A stretch of 64,000 nucleotides of DNA, from positions 7,688,001-7,752,000 of the forward strand of contig BSBN01001687.1 of NCBI GenBank assembly GCA_027924645.1, given 5' to 3'. The notes beneath the pieces are model-generated. The model worked only from the letters and a program-made list of their open reading frames with translations. It did no database searches and was not told the origin of the DNA. Shown piece by piece: positions 1 through 11,063 of the stretch (position 1 is the stretch's first letter; each line of letters starts with the position of its first letter). The translations under genes and the position numbers were made by a program. The DNA is from Cunninghamia lanceolata. Its lineage: Eukaryota; Streptophyta; Pinopsida; Cupressales; Cupressaceae.

Positions 1-431
1 GCCTTGTTCTCCTTGTCCTAAGAGATCTTTCCGAATCACTGAGATGTACTTAGAGTTATTCTCGGTGATTATTGACAATCTATCTTCCTTTCTCCAATCA
101 TTCCATTTATCCGTAGATCAAGATACCTCAATTTTTGAATCATACCAGATCTAACTGTGAAAATCCTGCTCTTACCGGATGACTGTTAAACTGGATAAAT
201 CTTGGATGATTAACCTCTTCAAAACCTCTTGCAGATCTTTTACCAAGGGTTATTTAGATATCTCTTGAGAACTCTTCAATCTGCAACACTCCATGTGCCA
301 ATTTCAGGCACCAATTGACTAGCTGGGGAAAATTGTTTTCTTTTGTGACTCCCCCTGAGCCAGAGCTCATCTATTTAGTTTCCAGAAGAAATATCAGCAC
401 TAGATTCTGGTGTGGATCCATCCCCAACATT

Positions 432-1600
432 TTATGTACTTCTCTTCACCCAAATCTTGTTCATCTCCCTTTGAATTTCATCCACATTCATTTTTCCTTT
501 CCCTTTGTCTTGATTTTGATTATGATGCACCAGACCCTTTTTATCCTGATTTTTACTTCTGTAGAATTTGGCAATATGACCGGATCTATTGCAATTGTAG
601 TAAACAATATTTCTTTGCATATTTGACTGATATCCTCTAGATCTGCATTGATTAGCCATATGTCCCATTCTATTGCATGCAAAGCATCTACCATTGAACG
701 AATTATTTATTTGCATATTTCTACATTCATGAGATTTGTGACCATACCTTTTGCAGTTAAAACACTGTCTAGAGAATGATGAATTAGTCTGATTCATTCT
801 TCTTCTACACTGATTTGCTTTATGATTAAAGTTATTGCAATTGTGGCAGTATCCATTGAAGGATGGATATCTTTGAGCATTTGGTTGCCTTCTCGGAGGT
901 CTTCTAGGCCTGTTCCTTGGATTTCCAGATCCAGAGTTCTTCTAACCAGATCCGGAGCTTTCCCCTTTCTCATATCCCAAGCCTTGCTTGTCATCTACCC
1001 TCTTTTGGCTTTCAAGAACTTCAAGTTGAGCAGAGCTTATCTTGAATTTCTCTTTGTATTCATTTGCTGTTTGAAGATCCCTTTTAAGAGTGTCTATCTG
1101 ATTCTCAAGTTGTTCTTCATTGTCTCTAGCATCTTCAAGATCAGATTCTAGATGCCTGATTATTCTATCCATTTTGTGGCAGTCTTCTGACTTCTCCTTG
1201 AGAGATTGTTTTAGATTATCTTCATTTTTTCTTTTCTCTTCAATTTCTTGGGTGAATTTCATAACTCCTGATTCCATTTCATGTCTTACCATAATGACCT
1301 CTTTTGATAACTTTTCACATAACTTGGTTTTCTCATTCAGATCTTCATTAGTATCATTGGCTTCACTTTGAATTGCTATTTGTTGAAGTAGTTCCTTTAT
1401 TTTCTTCATTGAGATACTTAGTTTTTCTTTGAGTTCATTTATGAAATCATCAGCTTGTTTGAGTCTTTCCCTCAGATTATTGACTTCAGAGTGAGATTGC
1501 TCAAGATCATCTAGGGCAGACTAAAGTTGATCCCTCATACCATACATATCCATTCAGATTCCCAGATCTTCCTCAAGCTGTTAGGCTCTGTCTAGAGGAA
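432..1600 (-). pseudogene. Decayed copia Gag: coiled coil plus four CCHC knuckles
   Basis: Structural capsid/nucleocapsid protein that would package element RNA in the cytoplasm. Upstream of the Met at 1409 the same frame already reads coiled-coil residues, with TAG near 1522 and TGA near 1555, so the original start lay nearer the primer site. The part at 1409-945 is a Glu/Lys/Leu-rich heptad coil of about 150 residues ending GESSGSG. A single in-frame TAG at 942-944 interrupts it, and the frame then runs on to 432. That second part has four zinc knuckles: CHNCNNFNHKANQC, CFNCKRYGHKSHEC, CFACNRMGHMANQC and a dead YYNCNRSGHIAKFY, which has lost two cysteines. It ends in a stop after WVKRST. 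No frameshift is needed over about 1.1 kb, only stops. Plus-strand open frames here are shadows. Confidence 0.8.
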
Positions 1601-1605
1601 CTTAA

Positions 1606-1617
1606 CTTTGATATCAA
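1606..1617 (-). other. Decayed primer-binding site of Cop-A
   Basis: Minus strand reads TTGATATCAAAG immediately inside the LTR end. It matches the initiator-Met site TGGTATCAGAGC except for changes that are mostly G to A. The intact form is seen at the same place in Cop-B (35342-35353). Confidence 0.5.
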
Positions 1618-1618
1618 T

Positions 1619-2691
1619 TGTTGATAACTAAGAGGGGGGGCGAATTAGTTATCTTAATTATTTGACTTTCTTTTCTTCTTTGATGATTAGTGCAGTATCA
1701 AAACATATAAGCATATATGAACATGAGAGTAGAAATAAACTCAACACACATAACACAAAGATTTTGACATGGAAAACCCTATTAAGGGAAAAAACCATGG
1801 GGTAACTAACCCAAGATTGTATTCTCTATTAAAAGAATAGAAGTACAAAATGACACTTGCCAATTAGGGCTCACTGCCTACAAGAGACTCACTGTCTACA
1901 AGGCATAAAGAAAGAAACCATGTGATTAAACTGATCAAGGGCATCCACATATGCTGAGGTTCAGTTCCGGTTAGGGTCAATATACTGATCTGCTACACTT
2001 CATTCTTCCTCTTCTTAGTGCTGCTGTTCTGTCACATACCAGATTTGTATAGTTGCTTCCACACTGCTCTCTGCTTTTCTTCGTACAACACAACACACCA
2101 CACACACCTTCATACCGAAATCAATCTAGTATATATATCTGCATCAAGGATTTCAACACCTTTCTAGTTGGCATCCAGAAAACTCAAGATATTTCCAAAC
2201 TCTAGTCTGTCGGCTGAATCCATGCTTACTAAGTGATGCGTATCAAAAGGATAGTTATAGGAGTCATCAATCATGTTGGCCAACCATGAATGATCCCTTA
2301 AGAAACTTGATCACCATCAATTTCTCATTCGGATCAAGGTTTGATGCTCTGCCGGTTAGTTCTTTCTCAGTCTACTCTGTCAAACAGGAACCCAACACTT
2401 GGGTGCTCATATCTTTTCACTCTTTCATCACCGAAGGCTCAATCTCTGGAATGTATCAATCATGGTATTCCTCTTGACTTCCCCAAGTCTGCACTTTATT
2501 GAGATACTTCCTCTGAGAGATCCAGACCTGATTGTCAGACCTTGTTGCATGCTCTGTTCTTGCTCATCGGACCAAAATACTCTTCAATCTGACTTCCGGT
2601 ATAGACATACCATGTCCTACGGATGTGTGAGATGGACTTTGTTTCCATCAATGACAACACTCATGAAGCCACACAGTGTCTCTTGCCAACA
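1619..2691 (-). repeat. LTR of Cop-A (about 1.07 kb)
   Basis: The plus strand starts TGTTGATAACTAAGAG plus a G run, the same opening as the Cop-B LTRs (TGTTGAAG...GAGGGGG). About 150 bp in is the conserved inverted motif GGAAAACCCT...AGGGAAAAAACC (near 1770-1798), followed by the repeated 'CTCACTG' words also found in Cop-B. The right end is placed at GCCAACA (2691) because an unrelated TG-starting sequence begins at 2698. No second LTR is in the window, so this end is less certain than the left end. Confidence 0.6.
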
Positions 2692-2697
2692 GGAGGG

Positions 2698-3394
2698 TGT
2701 AATAAAAATTGTGTTTTATGGGTGAGTGGGATGACATGTGACACATGCATGCTTTTGGTAAAGACATGTGTGAGCAATTTTTATTAAAAAGAGCTCTTGC
2801 ATGGAAGAGGAAAGGTGAGGCAGAGACACATGTGGCTCCTTTTGAATAAAAAATTGCTTTTTATTCAGAGGGTCTGGGGAGATGGGTTAATGAAGGTTTA
2901 GGCTAATTAATTAAGTGATTAACTTAATTAATATGGCTGTTGGAAATTAGTGAGGGGATTAATTAGTGGTTAAGATTAATTAAGCGTTTACTTAATTAAT
3001 TTGGGTCTAGGGGCTAGGTAGGGTATAATAGCTAATTAAATAAATGTTATTTATTTAATTAGACTAGGTTTAGGTCATAGGCTAGGGGAAATTGATCAAA
3101 TAAGTATGTTTTATTTAATTAATCTAGGTTAGGGGATGAGGAGAATTAATTAAATAAACATTAGGATATTTATTTAATTAATTGTGGATGATGATCTAAG
3201 GTATAGTAATAAATTAATTAAATTAATTTATTACAAGTGGATAATTGGGATGAATGACTAGGGATAGATGGCTTAGGATAAATTAATTAAATAAATTATT
3301 ATTTTTACTTATTTAATTTCATGGAAGGGATAATTAGTGGTGCAAGGATGCAGGAAAGTGGCTTGCAGAGTCAAGGCATTTTCAGGTGTCTACA
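2698..3394. repeat. Putative LTR with palindrome array
   Basis: Begins TGTAATAAAAATTG and ends CAGGTGTCTACA, giving TG..CA termini and a plausible 697 bp LTR. Flanks GAGGG and CCATA do not match as a target duplication, and no partner LTR or convincing primer site was found. It could be one LTR of a broken element or a rearranged solo LTR. What is certain is the content: long A/T-rich inverted repeats separated by G-rich spacers (see next entry). Confidence 0.35.
2843..3318. repeat. Periodic array of A/T-rich palindromes
   Basis: Eight inverted repeats follow one another: 2843-2867 (10-bp arms), 2906-2932 (11), 2975-3000 (10), 3032-3062 (13), 3091-3123 (13, two mismatches), 3144-3183 (15), 3206-3234 (14, one-base centre) and 3285-3318 (10). 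Arms are built from TTAATTAA and AAATAAA words. Centres of the last seven are about 69, 59, 60, 57, 56 and 82 bp apart. Spacers are G-rich variants of CTAGGTTTAGGGG. Arms pair perfectly unless stated. Confidence 0.8.
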
Positions 3395-3619
3395 CCATAA
3401 TCCATTAAACTATCTCGTAACTCACCTAAATCCTAAATCATCAAACCATTCATCTTGTCCCAATTCTAATTCATTGACCAATGAAACTATGAAGGATGTT
3501 ATCCAAGGGCTATTAGCAAGGAATCAAATAGTGCCATCATGCAATCTAATACCTCTTCTTGTACCTACCAAAGAGCCTCCTAGTGTCTGCTTATCCCTCC
3601 ATTATCATCATGTAGTCCC

Positions 3620-3922
3620 ATGCCTATCAAGCCTATTGAAGAACCTTTTACCATAAGTGGAAGTCAAGATCAATCGTGTATCCATGTTGTCGACCATCCA
3701 AATCCTATCAAGCCCATCCAAGAAACTCCCACTCCTATCCAAACTCAAGAGCTATATCAAGAATCAAATCCAAAGCATGATCAACCTTGCACCCAACCAA
3801 GTCAAGATCAAAATATCCAAGATACTCAAGATCAAGCTCCCATCTATGATCAAGATCCTATCTATGATCAAGAGAACGATGATGATCCTTTTATCCATGT
3901 TTACACCATCCATGATCATTAG
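3620..3922 (+). CDS. Hypothetical Pro/Gln/Asp-rich open frame, 100 aa
   Basis: A 100-codon frame dominated by Pro, Ile, Gln and Asp, with short repeated words such as PIYDQD and PIQ. I recognise no domain. The surrounding DNA (3395-3930) has a similar C/A-rich, CAAGATCAA-like composition unlike the A/T-rich sequence that follows. It may be a linker remnant of a retrotransposon polyprotein attached to the putative LTR at 2698-3394, or chance coding in low-complexity DNA. No start context or partner gene helps to decide. Confidence 0.2.
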   Translation: MPIKPIEEPFTISGSQDQSCIHVVDHPNPIKPIQETPTPIQTQELYQESNPKHDQPCTQPSQDQNIQDTQDQAPIYDQDPIYDQENDDDPFIHVYTIHDH

Positions 3923-4782
3923 GGGAAATTCACATATAAAATGGGCCTTCTAAGGACGACATCATCAAAATAATGAACTAACAAAAATAACTAAAAGATG
4001 ACATCAACCGTTATGGTGACATAATCTAAAATAAAAATATAATGATTTATTTTATTACATTAAAATTTCTAAAATCCTATAAATTAACTCACTAAAGTTA
4101 ATTTGACTCTACATATCTTACTCCATCTTAATATCTTTCAAAAAAAGATTTTTTTTTGTTTTTTTGATTTATCATTCTTCATTATATTATAGAAATTATT
4201 GTCTTTAAAAAAAATAAATCTAAAAAATATTCATCAAATCATTTTTCCATCAAAATATATAAACATTGAAATTTCTAATTTTTTAAAATATAAATAATAT
4301 ATACTTTATATGTTTATATACTAATATAAAAAAATTAAATAATTAGATTACATATAAAATAAAATTAAATTCAAGAAGTTGGAACTAACTTTTTTTAATT
4401 TTTAATTTTTAATATGCACCTACGCTTTAATTTTTTTTAAAAATATTTAATATATTATATCACATATATTATTTACAATTTATAACTATTATTGTTTTAT
4501 ATTTACAAAAATCAAACAACCACGAAAATGACTATAAAATAGAATAAAATATTTATAAAATTAAAGTTTTATAAACATGTAAATTTAAAGTTTGCTTAAA
4601 AATTAAAGAAGTTGTATAAAAATTAAAAAAGCTGTATAAAAATTAAAGAATTGTAGCTAAGCTTTTTAGTTTTATATTTTATATGCAATGGCCATGTTTT
4701 AATTTTTTTATTATATATATGATTTATAATTTATAATTAATATACATATACTATTTATAATTTAATTTTTTTTTATATATAA
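3923..4782. other. A/T-rich spacer, no gene
   Basis: No coding or element signature. Very A/T-rich with T and A runs. A 20-bp unit (TGTATAAAAATTAAAGAA-like) is repeated three times at 4591-4650. It ends abruptly where chromovirus reverse-transcriptase codons begin at about 4783. Confidence 0.6.
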
Positions 4783-5052
4783 TAGGTTTCCATTACCAAG
4801 GATGGATGACATCATGGATTGTTTGAGTGGAGCAAAATATTTCACAAAGATAGACTTGAAGAGTGGATACCATCAGATCAGGATTAGAGAAGGAGATGAG
4901 TGGAAGACTGCATTTAAGACAAATGAGGGATTGTATGAGTGGTTAGGCATGCATTTTGGATTAATTAATGTACCAAGTACTTTCATGAGGTTGATGAATG
5001 AGGTTTTGAAGAAATTCTTGGGTAAGTTTGTTATTATATACTTGGATGATAT
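4783..5052 (+). pseudogene. Chr-1 reverse transcriptase, first part
   Basis: Encodes the palm of a Ty3/gypsy reverse transcriptase, which copies element RNA into DNA. Visible motifs are [12 protein letters not shown], the [15 protein letters not shown] block and the catalytic YLDDI at the very end. The frame is open for about 85 codons. The TSD of the inserted Tat-1 element (GATAT, 5048-5052) falls inside the Asp-Asp-Ile codons. The coding partner continues at 17205. Closely similar to 31650-31920 in Chr-2, roughly 88% at the DNA level by eye. Confidence 0.9.
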
Positions 5053-6105
5053 TGTTTAGCGTGAAAACTGTGAAGAGGATTGATTTTAATGGTTTGTGTT
5101 GATCCTCCTTTCACCACTAAACATTCAAGGACATTCAACCGAATAGAGAACTCTACTACAGATCTCTTGTCACTTGGAACATAGGGGAAGATTGGAATTG
5201 TGTGATTTTGTTGTTCAATTAAGCCCAATTATGCTCAAAACCCTAATTTCGTAAATTCGTAAACAAACGAACAAATTACGGAAAATGATTGCACACAGAG
5301 ACATCAAATGACAACCAAATGCATACCAGATTTCAAAGTTTGGTGTGTAGAAAAGTTGGGGACTAATGAATGGGCACCCTAGTCTAGTGCCACAGTTTTT
5401 GTTGGTATCTGGGAATGTTGTCTACAACCTGTTCCTGCTGTTCCAAAGATTTTACAGTTGCAGGATCCAGAGGACTAATGAGCGGGTGCCTGAGTCCAGG
5501 TCCCTATTTTCTTCTCTGATCTGCAATTCTGACAATCTACACTACTCTCATGCAACTCCACTTCTTTCGCTTTCGCAACCTGTAACCTGTAATCACAAAA
5601 AAGTGGGTTGGGGGTTGTGGTGTTTAGAGGCTTGCCTCAGTCAAGCCCCTGAGAGACATTCAAGTCTTCTGAACACCGTTGTCAGATAAAGAGTGCATAT
5701 CCCTGAGGGATAGAGGCAAAATCTAAATGATAAATGATAGAAAACACAATGGATTTCACCTTGTAGTGAAGATCTCATGGAAGGAAGATGCTCTTCATGC
5801 CATGAGGAGATGGATGCCAAATATGCAATACAAACACAATAACAACACAAAATACTGCTCTGGTACAAAATGAATGCCATGAATCACTTTCACATAAAGC
5901 CACAAGTTTGCAATATCCATCTCCAGTTTACAAATGAATCACTAATCATGCTTATATATGCAATTACAAACATTCTCGCTAAGAATTTCGTAATTCAAAC
6001 TTACCGTGTCGGCATAGGACCTAAATAACGGTCATAAATTGACAATTTGAAATAGGTCCTGACCTAAAATAAGATAGGACTAGGGCACGGGCGCCCAAGT
6101 CCTCC
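5053..6105 (-). repeat. Tat-1 3' LTR, first segment
   Basis: Matches 15963-17015 along its whole length, beginning TGTTTAGCGTGAAAAC. Interrupted after CCTCC (6101-6105), where U-1 begins. The LTR resumes at 10583. Segments total about 1,234 bp against 1,237 bp for the intact LTR on the right. Confidence 0.9.
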
Positions 6106-8304
6106 TGTAACGCCCCCTCCAAGGAACCCCAGAGGACAACACTAAGCTAGGTCAAAATAATGGAACAATTTTCTTTTAAAAGCAAATAACAATAGAATGC
6201 ATAACATAACATAATAAACTAAACCTAGGTCCTCTGAGATTCTCTGACTATGCTACTCACAAAGCTAACATCAAGGTTACTAGAACATATCATTAAAAAT
6301 TTGATCAATTTAACATTACAAATCACTTTCTAGCTAAACATCATATGAAAGATGCATTACTTTACAATACTCTTTACAAGACGAAATCATCAATAGTTGT
6401 TACATCATTGCAATATTTACAACATTGCTTCCCCCAGTACATGGGAAAGATTACATTAGATTACCTTAAGAATTGCAATAGAAATGCAATCCAATATACA
6501 AATACATGATAGGATGTCTCCACAACTGAAATAGGAACTGGAATCCATAGTGCGATGATCAATGACCACGCTCACGAACATACAACAAGAATACCCAATG
6601 GAGAAAAAGCACCAACCTCCCAACCATGTGGAACGCTGAGGTCCACCCCCCGTGCTAGGAGATAAAACTAGGTCCCACATCCAACAGACAGTTAGGAAAA
6701 CAATAGGCTGACATACTTACGAGTTATACATGACTTCAACACAACACTTCTAACAACACCAATGACACATACAACACTCTCTTCACTTCTAGAGGCACTC
6801 ATACAACAAGAGGAAATGCAACTAGGGATTGCTAGACTGCAATAGGGAGGAGTGTCATCGCATGGTCCTAGCATGGGTTGTCTTGACAGTCTCTCACTAG
6901 ACCCCGGCCCCCATCTATGGTTGTCCTGGTAACCTCTCACTAGGTCCCGGTCCCATAGGGTGACACATACGGAACCAACATACTAAACACATCTCCCAAA
7001 GGCACAAAGCCTTACACAAACTTTACACAGATGACACCCAACTTTCAACAATTACATAGGCACTTAACCCAATACATATCAAAATAACTACTCTCTTAAC
7101 AATAGTATAGCATAAAGCTTGATTAAGATTACTACCATTTACAATTGCCAATAACATAAACATTCAATGATCCCTTTTACACAGTTTCTATACTTGAGTC
7201 AACCTAAAGCAAAAGTCAAGTTTGATTTAATGAGATTGCATGACATACAAGTTGGCCATATCTACTTTCATTTAATTCAACTTTTAGATCATAACATTCC
7301 TACTAAATAATTCTACTATGAGTCATCAGGTCCTACTAATGTTATTTCCTTTTATGGAAAGTTCACTTATTTCCTTGAAGGTTCCATGATGAACAAGTCA
7401 AGCCATTATTGTAAGTAAGGAGTCTAACATTCATTAATCACAACTAAACACTTCTAGGAAATTAACAAAATTTTACACAAGTCATTTACTAAGATTTCAA
7501 AAATATAAAAGATAATCTATATGTTTACATGATAATCTCGTAATATGTAACGAAGTCACTGCAATACTAGAGGTAGAATAATAATATCAATATGCATAGG
7601 GGTCGGTTATAATGGTGTACTCAAGTAAATGCAATTTATACCTACAAACAATTCTACTATTGATTGATTCATAAGAACTTAAACTTGCGCTATTCATTAC
7701 CTATGCTTATGTTACTCTTACCAGATCGAGTAATGTTGATTAATCTACTTAACCGTGAGTATATCCAATTAAGGTGGATTTCAGAAAAAGGTAAAATTAC
7801 ACCGTTTATATTACAGGCCAATCAACAGGAAGACAATTCAGGAATGTCATAAATCCTTACAAAATCTCCATGATATAAACTATTAGATCCCTCAAAACTA
7901 TTGTCGACAGAACAAGTCAGAGCTAAGGCCATTGAATAGGATCAAGGATGGCATAGTATTGACTTAGGCAACTAAATTTGGATAATAGGAAGTCATAGGT
8001 GATTAAATAAAAAACAAATTAAAACATGGTGATGCATTTATACCAGCCCCTGGTTGGAAATGAGGTCGCTATATACCAATATCAATTAATTTTTTTAATA
8101 CTACCACGAAGAAAGATGCTTCAACAATGGAATGCGTGATACAGAAGAAATAAGCACTAGCAATTAGGTGGCTTCTATAGTCGATTGAGTTTTAAAAAGG
8201 TAATTGAGGAAAAATAATGCTATGAGCAAAAGAAAAATTGTCTAGATATTAAGGTAGCTTATACATTGAAAAGGGTCGATACCTAAAGAAGCCTGATTTT
8301 TCTT

Positions 8305-9257
8305 GTAACACCCTAAATAGATGAAATCTCATGGAACACAATACTTGCAGGATATGCACAAAATGGATTTGTTGAATAGGCTTTAGAAACTTTCAAGCAA
8401 ATGCAACTGGCAGGCATAAATCCAAATTCACAACCTTTGTCAGCGTCTCTCTACTTGCGCCAGTGTGGGAGCTTAGACAAGGCACGTGTTCTAGTTTGAC
8501 ATAACGCCTCAAAGAGATGTAATCTCACGAAACACAATACTTGTAGGATATGCACGAACTGGACTTGTTGAAAAGGCTTTAGAAACCCTCAAATAAATGT
8601 AAAGATAGGAAAGCCTCACTTGCGCACTTTAGCATAGATGTTGAGAGAGGAATATAAGATGCACAACATTTAAGGTTAAAAAGGGCATGGCTGTAAATAC
8701 TCCTATGCTTATATTCCATCGTGATCTAGACACCATTAAATTACATCGAAGCATCATGAAAGGAGAATATGTGTCTGCTGTAAGCACCCTAGTAGACATG
8801 CATACAAAAAGTAAAATCATAGACAAGCATGTGATTAGTTTTACACAATCCATAAAAGATATAGTCTCAAGGTCTGTAATGATTGCAGGTTTAGAAGAAC
8901 AAAAAAGATTGGGCAAAGGACTTGAGAAAACTATCGAGTAAGAGCAATCGGTAGGTGTATTTTGGAATTCCTTAGCCAACACCCAATCTGCCTATGTTCA
9001 AAAGAATGCAAAGACTAAATGGTATGCACAAGATGATTTTGTTGAAAAGGTTTATGAAAATTTTAGGAAAGGCAAATCGGTAGGGTTAAGCCATATTTCA
9101 CGTCCTTTGCCATAGACCTCCTAGTCCATGCCAAAATGGAATATTTGGAACTTGTTAAGGACTTCAATCACAACATAATGAAAGGTTTTTACATTAGATA
9201 TAATATTTGGAAATGCTTTGACAGTCATGCATGTTGAAAGTGGTAGGATTGAAAATA
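8305..9257 (+). pseudogene. Fragment of a PLS-type PPR gene
   Basis: Pentatricopeptide-repeat proteins bind organellar RNA. Several repeat units can be read in changing frames. DEISWNTILAGYAQNGF (about 8320) and RDVISRNTILVGYARTG (about 8510) are both followed by VEKALET-type helices. LVDMHTKSKIIDK leads to SRSVMIAG (8791-8890), and KWYAQDDFVEKVYENF (about 9018) leads to GNALTVMHVESGRIEN near 9210-9255. These are degenerate copies of the SWN.(I/M)(I/L)AGYA and LVDMY.K.G.ID consensus of the PLS subfamily. Many stops and frame changes make it a pseudogene. No start, organelle-targeting peptide or E/DYW tail is visible. The only open stretch of note is 8687-8941. It lies inside U-1, so it was carried there or inserted afterwards. 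Confidence 0.75.
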
Positions 9258-9832
9258 TTTTCTTTTATGTGATAAAGCTATAGTCATGTAGAGAAGCAAA
9301 CAATTTAATGGAGTTATGCCATCATAACATACCTGTGAAAAGATTGGATTTGAAGCTCCAATTAAAATACCAAGAATTGAAATCTTTTTACCTCCTCTCA
9401 CTGTAAATGCTTCCCAACATCAAATTCTACAAAGTTCGCTGCTCTTCCCCAAAATCCCTAAGATCAAAGAATTTATAGAAAGGAGGAAGAAAATCTGTTG
9501 TACGGGAAATCCAACTATCCCAACCAACTATAGAACAAATTATAGTTAGTTCTTAATTTATTATATTAACTTCCTCGACACAACACAATAAATAATTTTA
9601 CATTGATTAAAAGTATTTCATTTAAAATCATAACAATATAATATGATAAATATTCAATTTTACACAAACGGATAAAACCATTTACCCACATTCACTTACA
9701 TAATATAATTAATTATATAACCAACTTTATAATATTCTATTTATTTACTGTATTATTATTATTTTTTAATTATACTATTACACTATAAATTTATTTTATT
9801 ATCAACTAGGATTATATATTTATTTATCAAAG

Positions 9833-9858
9833 TATATATATATATATATATATATATA
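9833..9858. repeat. (TA)n microsatellite
   Basis: About thirteen TA units inside an A/T-rich part of U-1 (9540-9860). Confidence 0.9.
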
Positions 9859-10582
9859 GCAAATTATTTTAATGCAAAAGACATCCAATTGACATTTATC
9901 AAACAATTTAAATTAGATGGAACCAAATGCCCAAATGAATACCTGACCACTATCCAAGGTCGAAAAGCAAGACCTCAAGCAACACTAACTGACCAAATTG
10001 ACAGGGTGCCAACTGGATACTCATCCTCTTCGAGGATGATGGCTTGGGTAGGGGATCAAGTGTTATCTTTGATCAACTAATCCATTGGGTTCAAGGCACG
10101 CTCAGACCTGCCAATTCGGGTGGGGTCGATGCTTGGTACTTGCAACCTGCAGCACAAAACGGTCATGCATATACATGTAAACAGACACACTGTGAAATGA
10201 AATCGCAATGTCGCAGGGTACTCACAAGTGAGTGATGCGACACTATCCCTTTCACCCAAGCACATCAGTAAGAACAACACCTAGTAATTGAATCAACTCA
10301 TAAACAATCAACTACATAGAAATCAGAATAAGATCATTCACATAAGATAATCACATAACAGTCATGATAAAATAATCACATAATAATCATAACATGTGTA
10401 TAAAACTCATCAAAAGCATCATCATCATAACCATAAGTCTAACATCATATAATGTACAACGTCAACTATCTAACATAATTAACGCATACCCTAACTATTC
10501 CTATTATTTTACCTTCATCTTCATGTTCCTTAGCCAGACTACCTGCACATCCAAAGTGAGAATGGAGGGGCACTACACCTCC

Positions 10583-10763
10583 CCCTATTTCAGATAGGAT
10601 TTATGTTAAGTGCATCCCCTGAGTCCTATTCTCCATGAAACTTCAAGGTTTTCTCATCGGGAGTCATCAAAATCATGCAAGATGCTCTAAATGCATTCTA
10701 AAGGACCCGAGAGCTAAACCTTAAGAGGAAAAAGCCCCCAAGGATACTTTTTTTGACATAACA
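10583..10763 (-). repeat. Tat-1 3' LTR, second segment
   Basis: Continues the LTR broken at 6105. Matches 17016-17199 from CCCTATTTCAG to the terminus GACATAACA. The neighbouring purine tract confirms this is the outer end of the internal region. Confidence 0.9.
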
Positions 10764-10778
10764 TTTAGCCCCCACTTT
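10764..10778 (-). other. Polypurine tract of Tat-1
   Basis: Minus strand reads AAAGTGGGGGCTAAA immediately before the LTR start TGTTATGTC. It would prime plus-strand DNA synthesis, and it fixes the orientation of Tat-1 as minus. Confidence 0.8.
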
Positions 10779-11063
10779 AATGTATGTATAAACGCAAGGC
10801 CAATACATGCATTAAAGTACAGTCAACAAACACAACAAACACGCCAAGCACGGTGAAGACACACCAATCACAGTGAAGACAGTAACAGGCATGCAAAACA
10901 TGAAGAAGATAGTTACAATCACACAAACATGGAGAAGATAGTATTGAAGACATGCAAAACACAGTGAATACAGTGAATGCAGTAAATGCAATGATGATTT
11001 TTTTTCTTTTTTCTTTTTCTCATATATAAAATTTAGATGCAAGTACAAGGAAAGTAAAAACAC

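Larger units (their letters stand above)
1..2691 (-). mobile_element. Cop-A: partial Ty1/copia retrotransposon
   Basis: The 5' part of a copia element read on the minus strand. In transcription order it has an LTR (2691 to 1619), a decayed initiator-Met primer site, and a gag frame with coiled coil and zinc knuckles (about 1600 to 432). The window edge cuts off the rest. No protease, integrase or reverse transcriptase is visible between the knuckles and base 1. A pyrimidine block CTCCCCCTGAG (about 349-358), a polypurine tract on the minus strand, lies just after gag, so this copy may have lost nearly all of pol. The same gag design and LTR layout recur in Cop-B at 24519-36803. Assignment to the Sirevirus side of copia is an inference from the long coiled-coil gag and the AAAGGGGGAG-type purine tracts of the sister copy. 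Confidence 0.75.
6106..10577. mobile_element. U-1: 4.47 kb TG..CA unit inserted in the Tat-1 LTR
   Basis: Starts TGTAACGCCCCCTCC and ends GGAGGGGCACTACA, which are near-inverted termini typical of LTRs. It is flanked by CCTCC on both sides (6101-6105 and 10578-10582). Removing it and one CCTCC restores a continuous Tat-1 LTR that matches the copy at 15963-17199. I found no internal direct repeats that would make an LTR pair, no primer site and no pol. The best reading is a solo LTR (or non-autonomous unit) that itself received or captured other DNA, including a PPR gene fragment at 8305-9257. 6106-8300 and 9260-10577 hold no recognisable gene. Confidence 0.65.

Noticed and set aside
315..626. 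103-codon plus-strand frame
   Set aside because: Opposite the Cop-A zinc-knuckle codons, which explain the sequence better. 410-640 is also a shadow.
8294..8305. CTTGTAACACCC, which looks like an LTR start
   Set aside because: The bases continue directly into a PPR repeat (codons for a decayed MPQ and then IDEISWNT), matching the second repeat at 8498, so no new element begins here.
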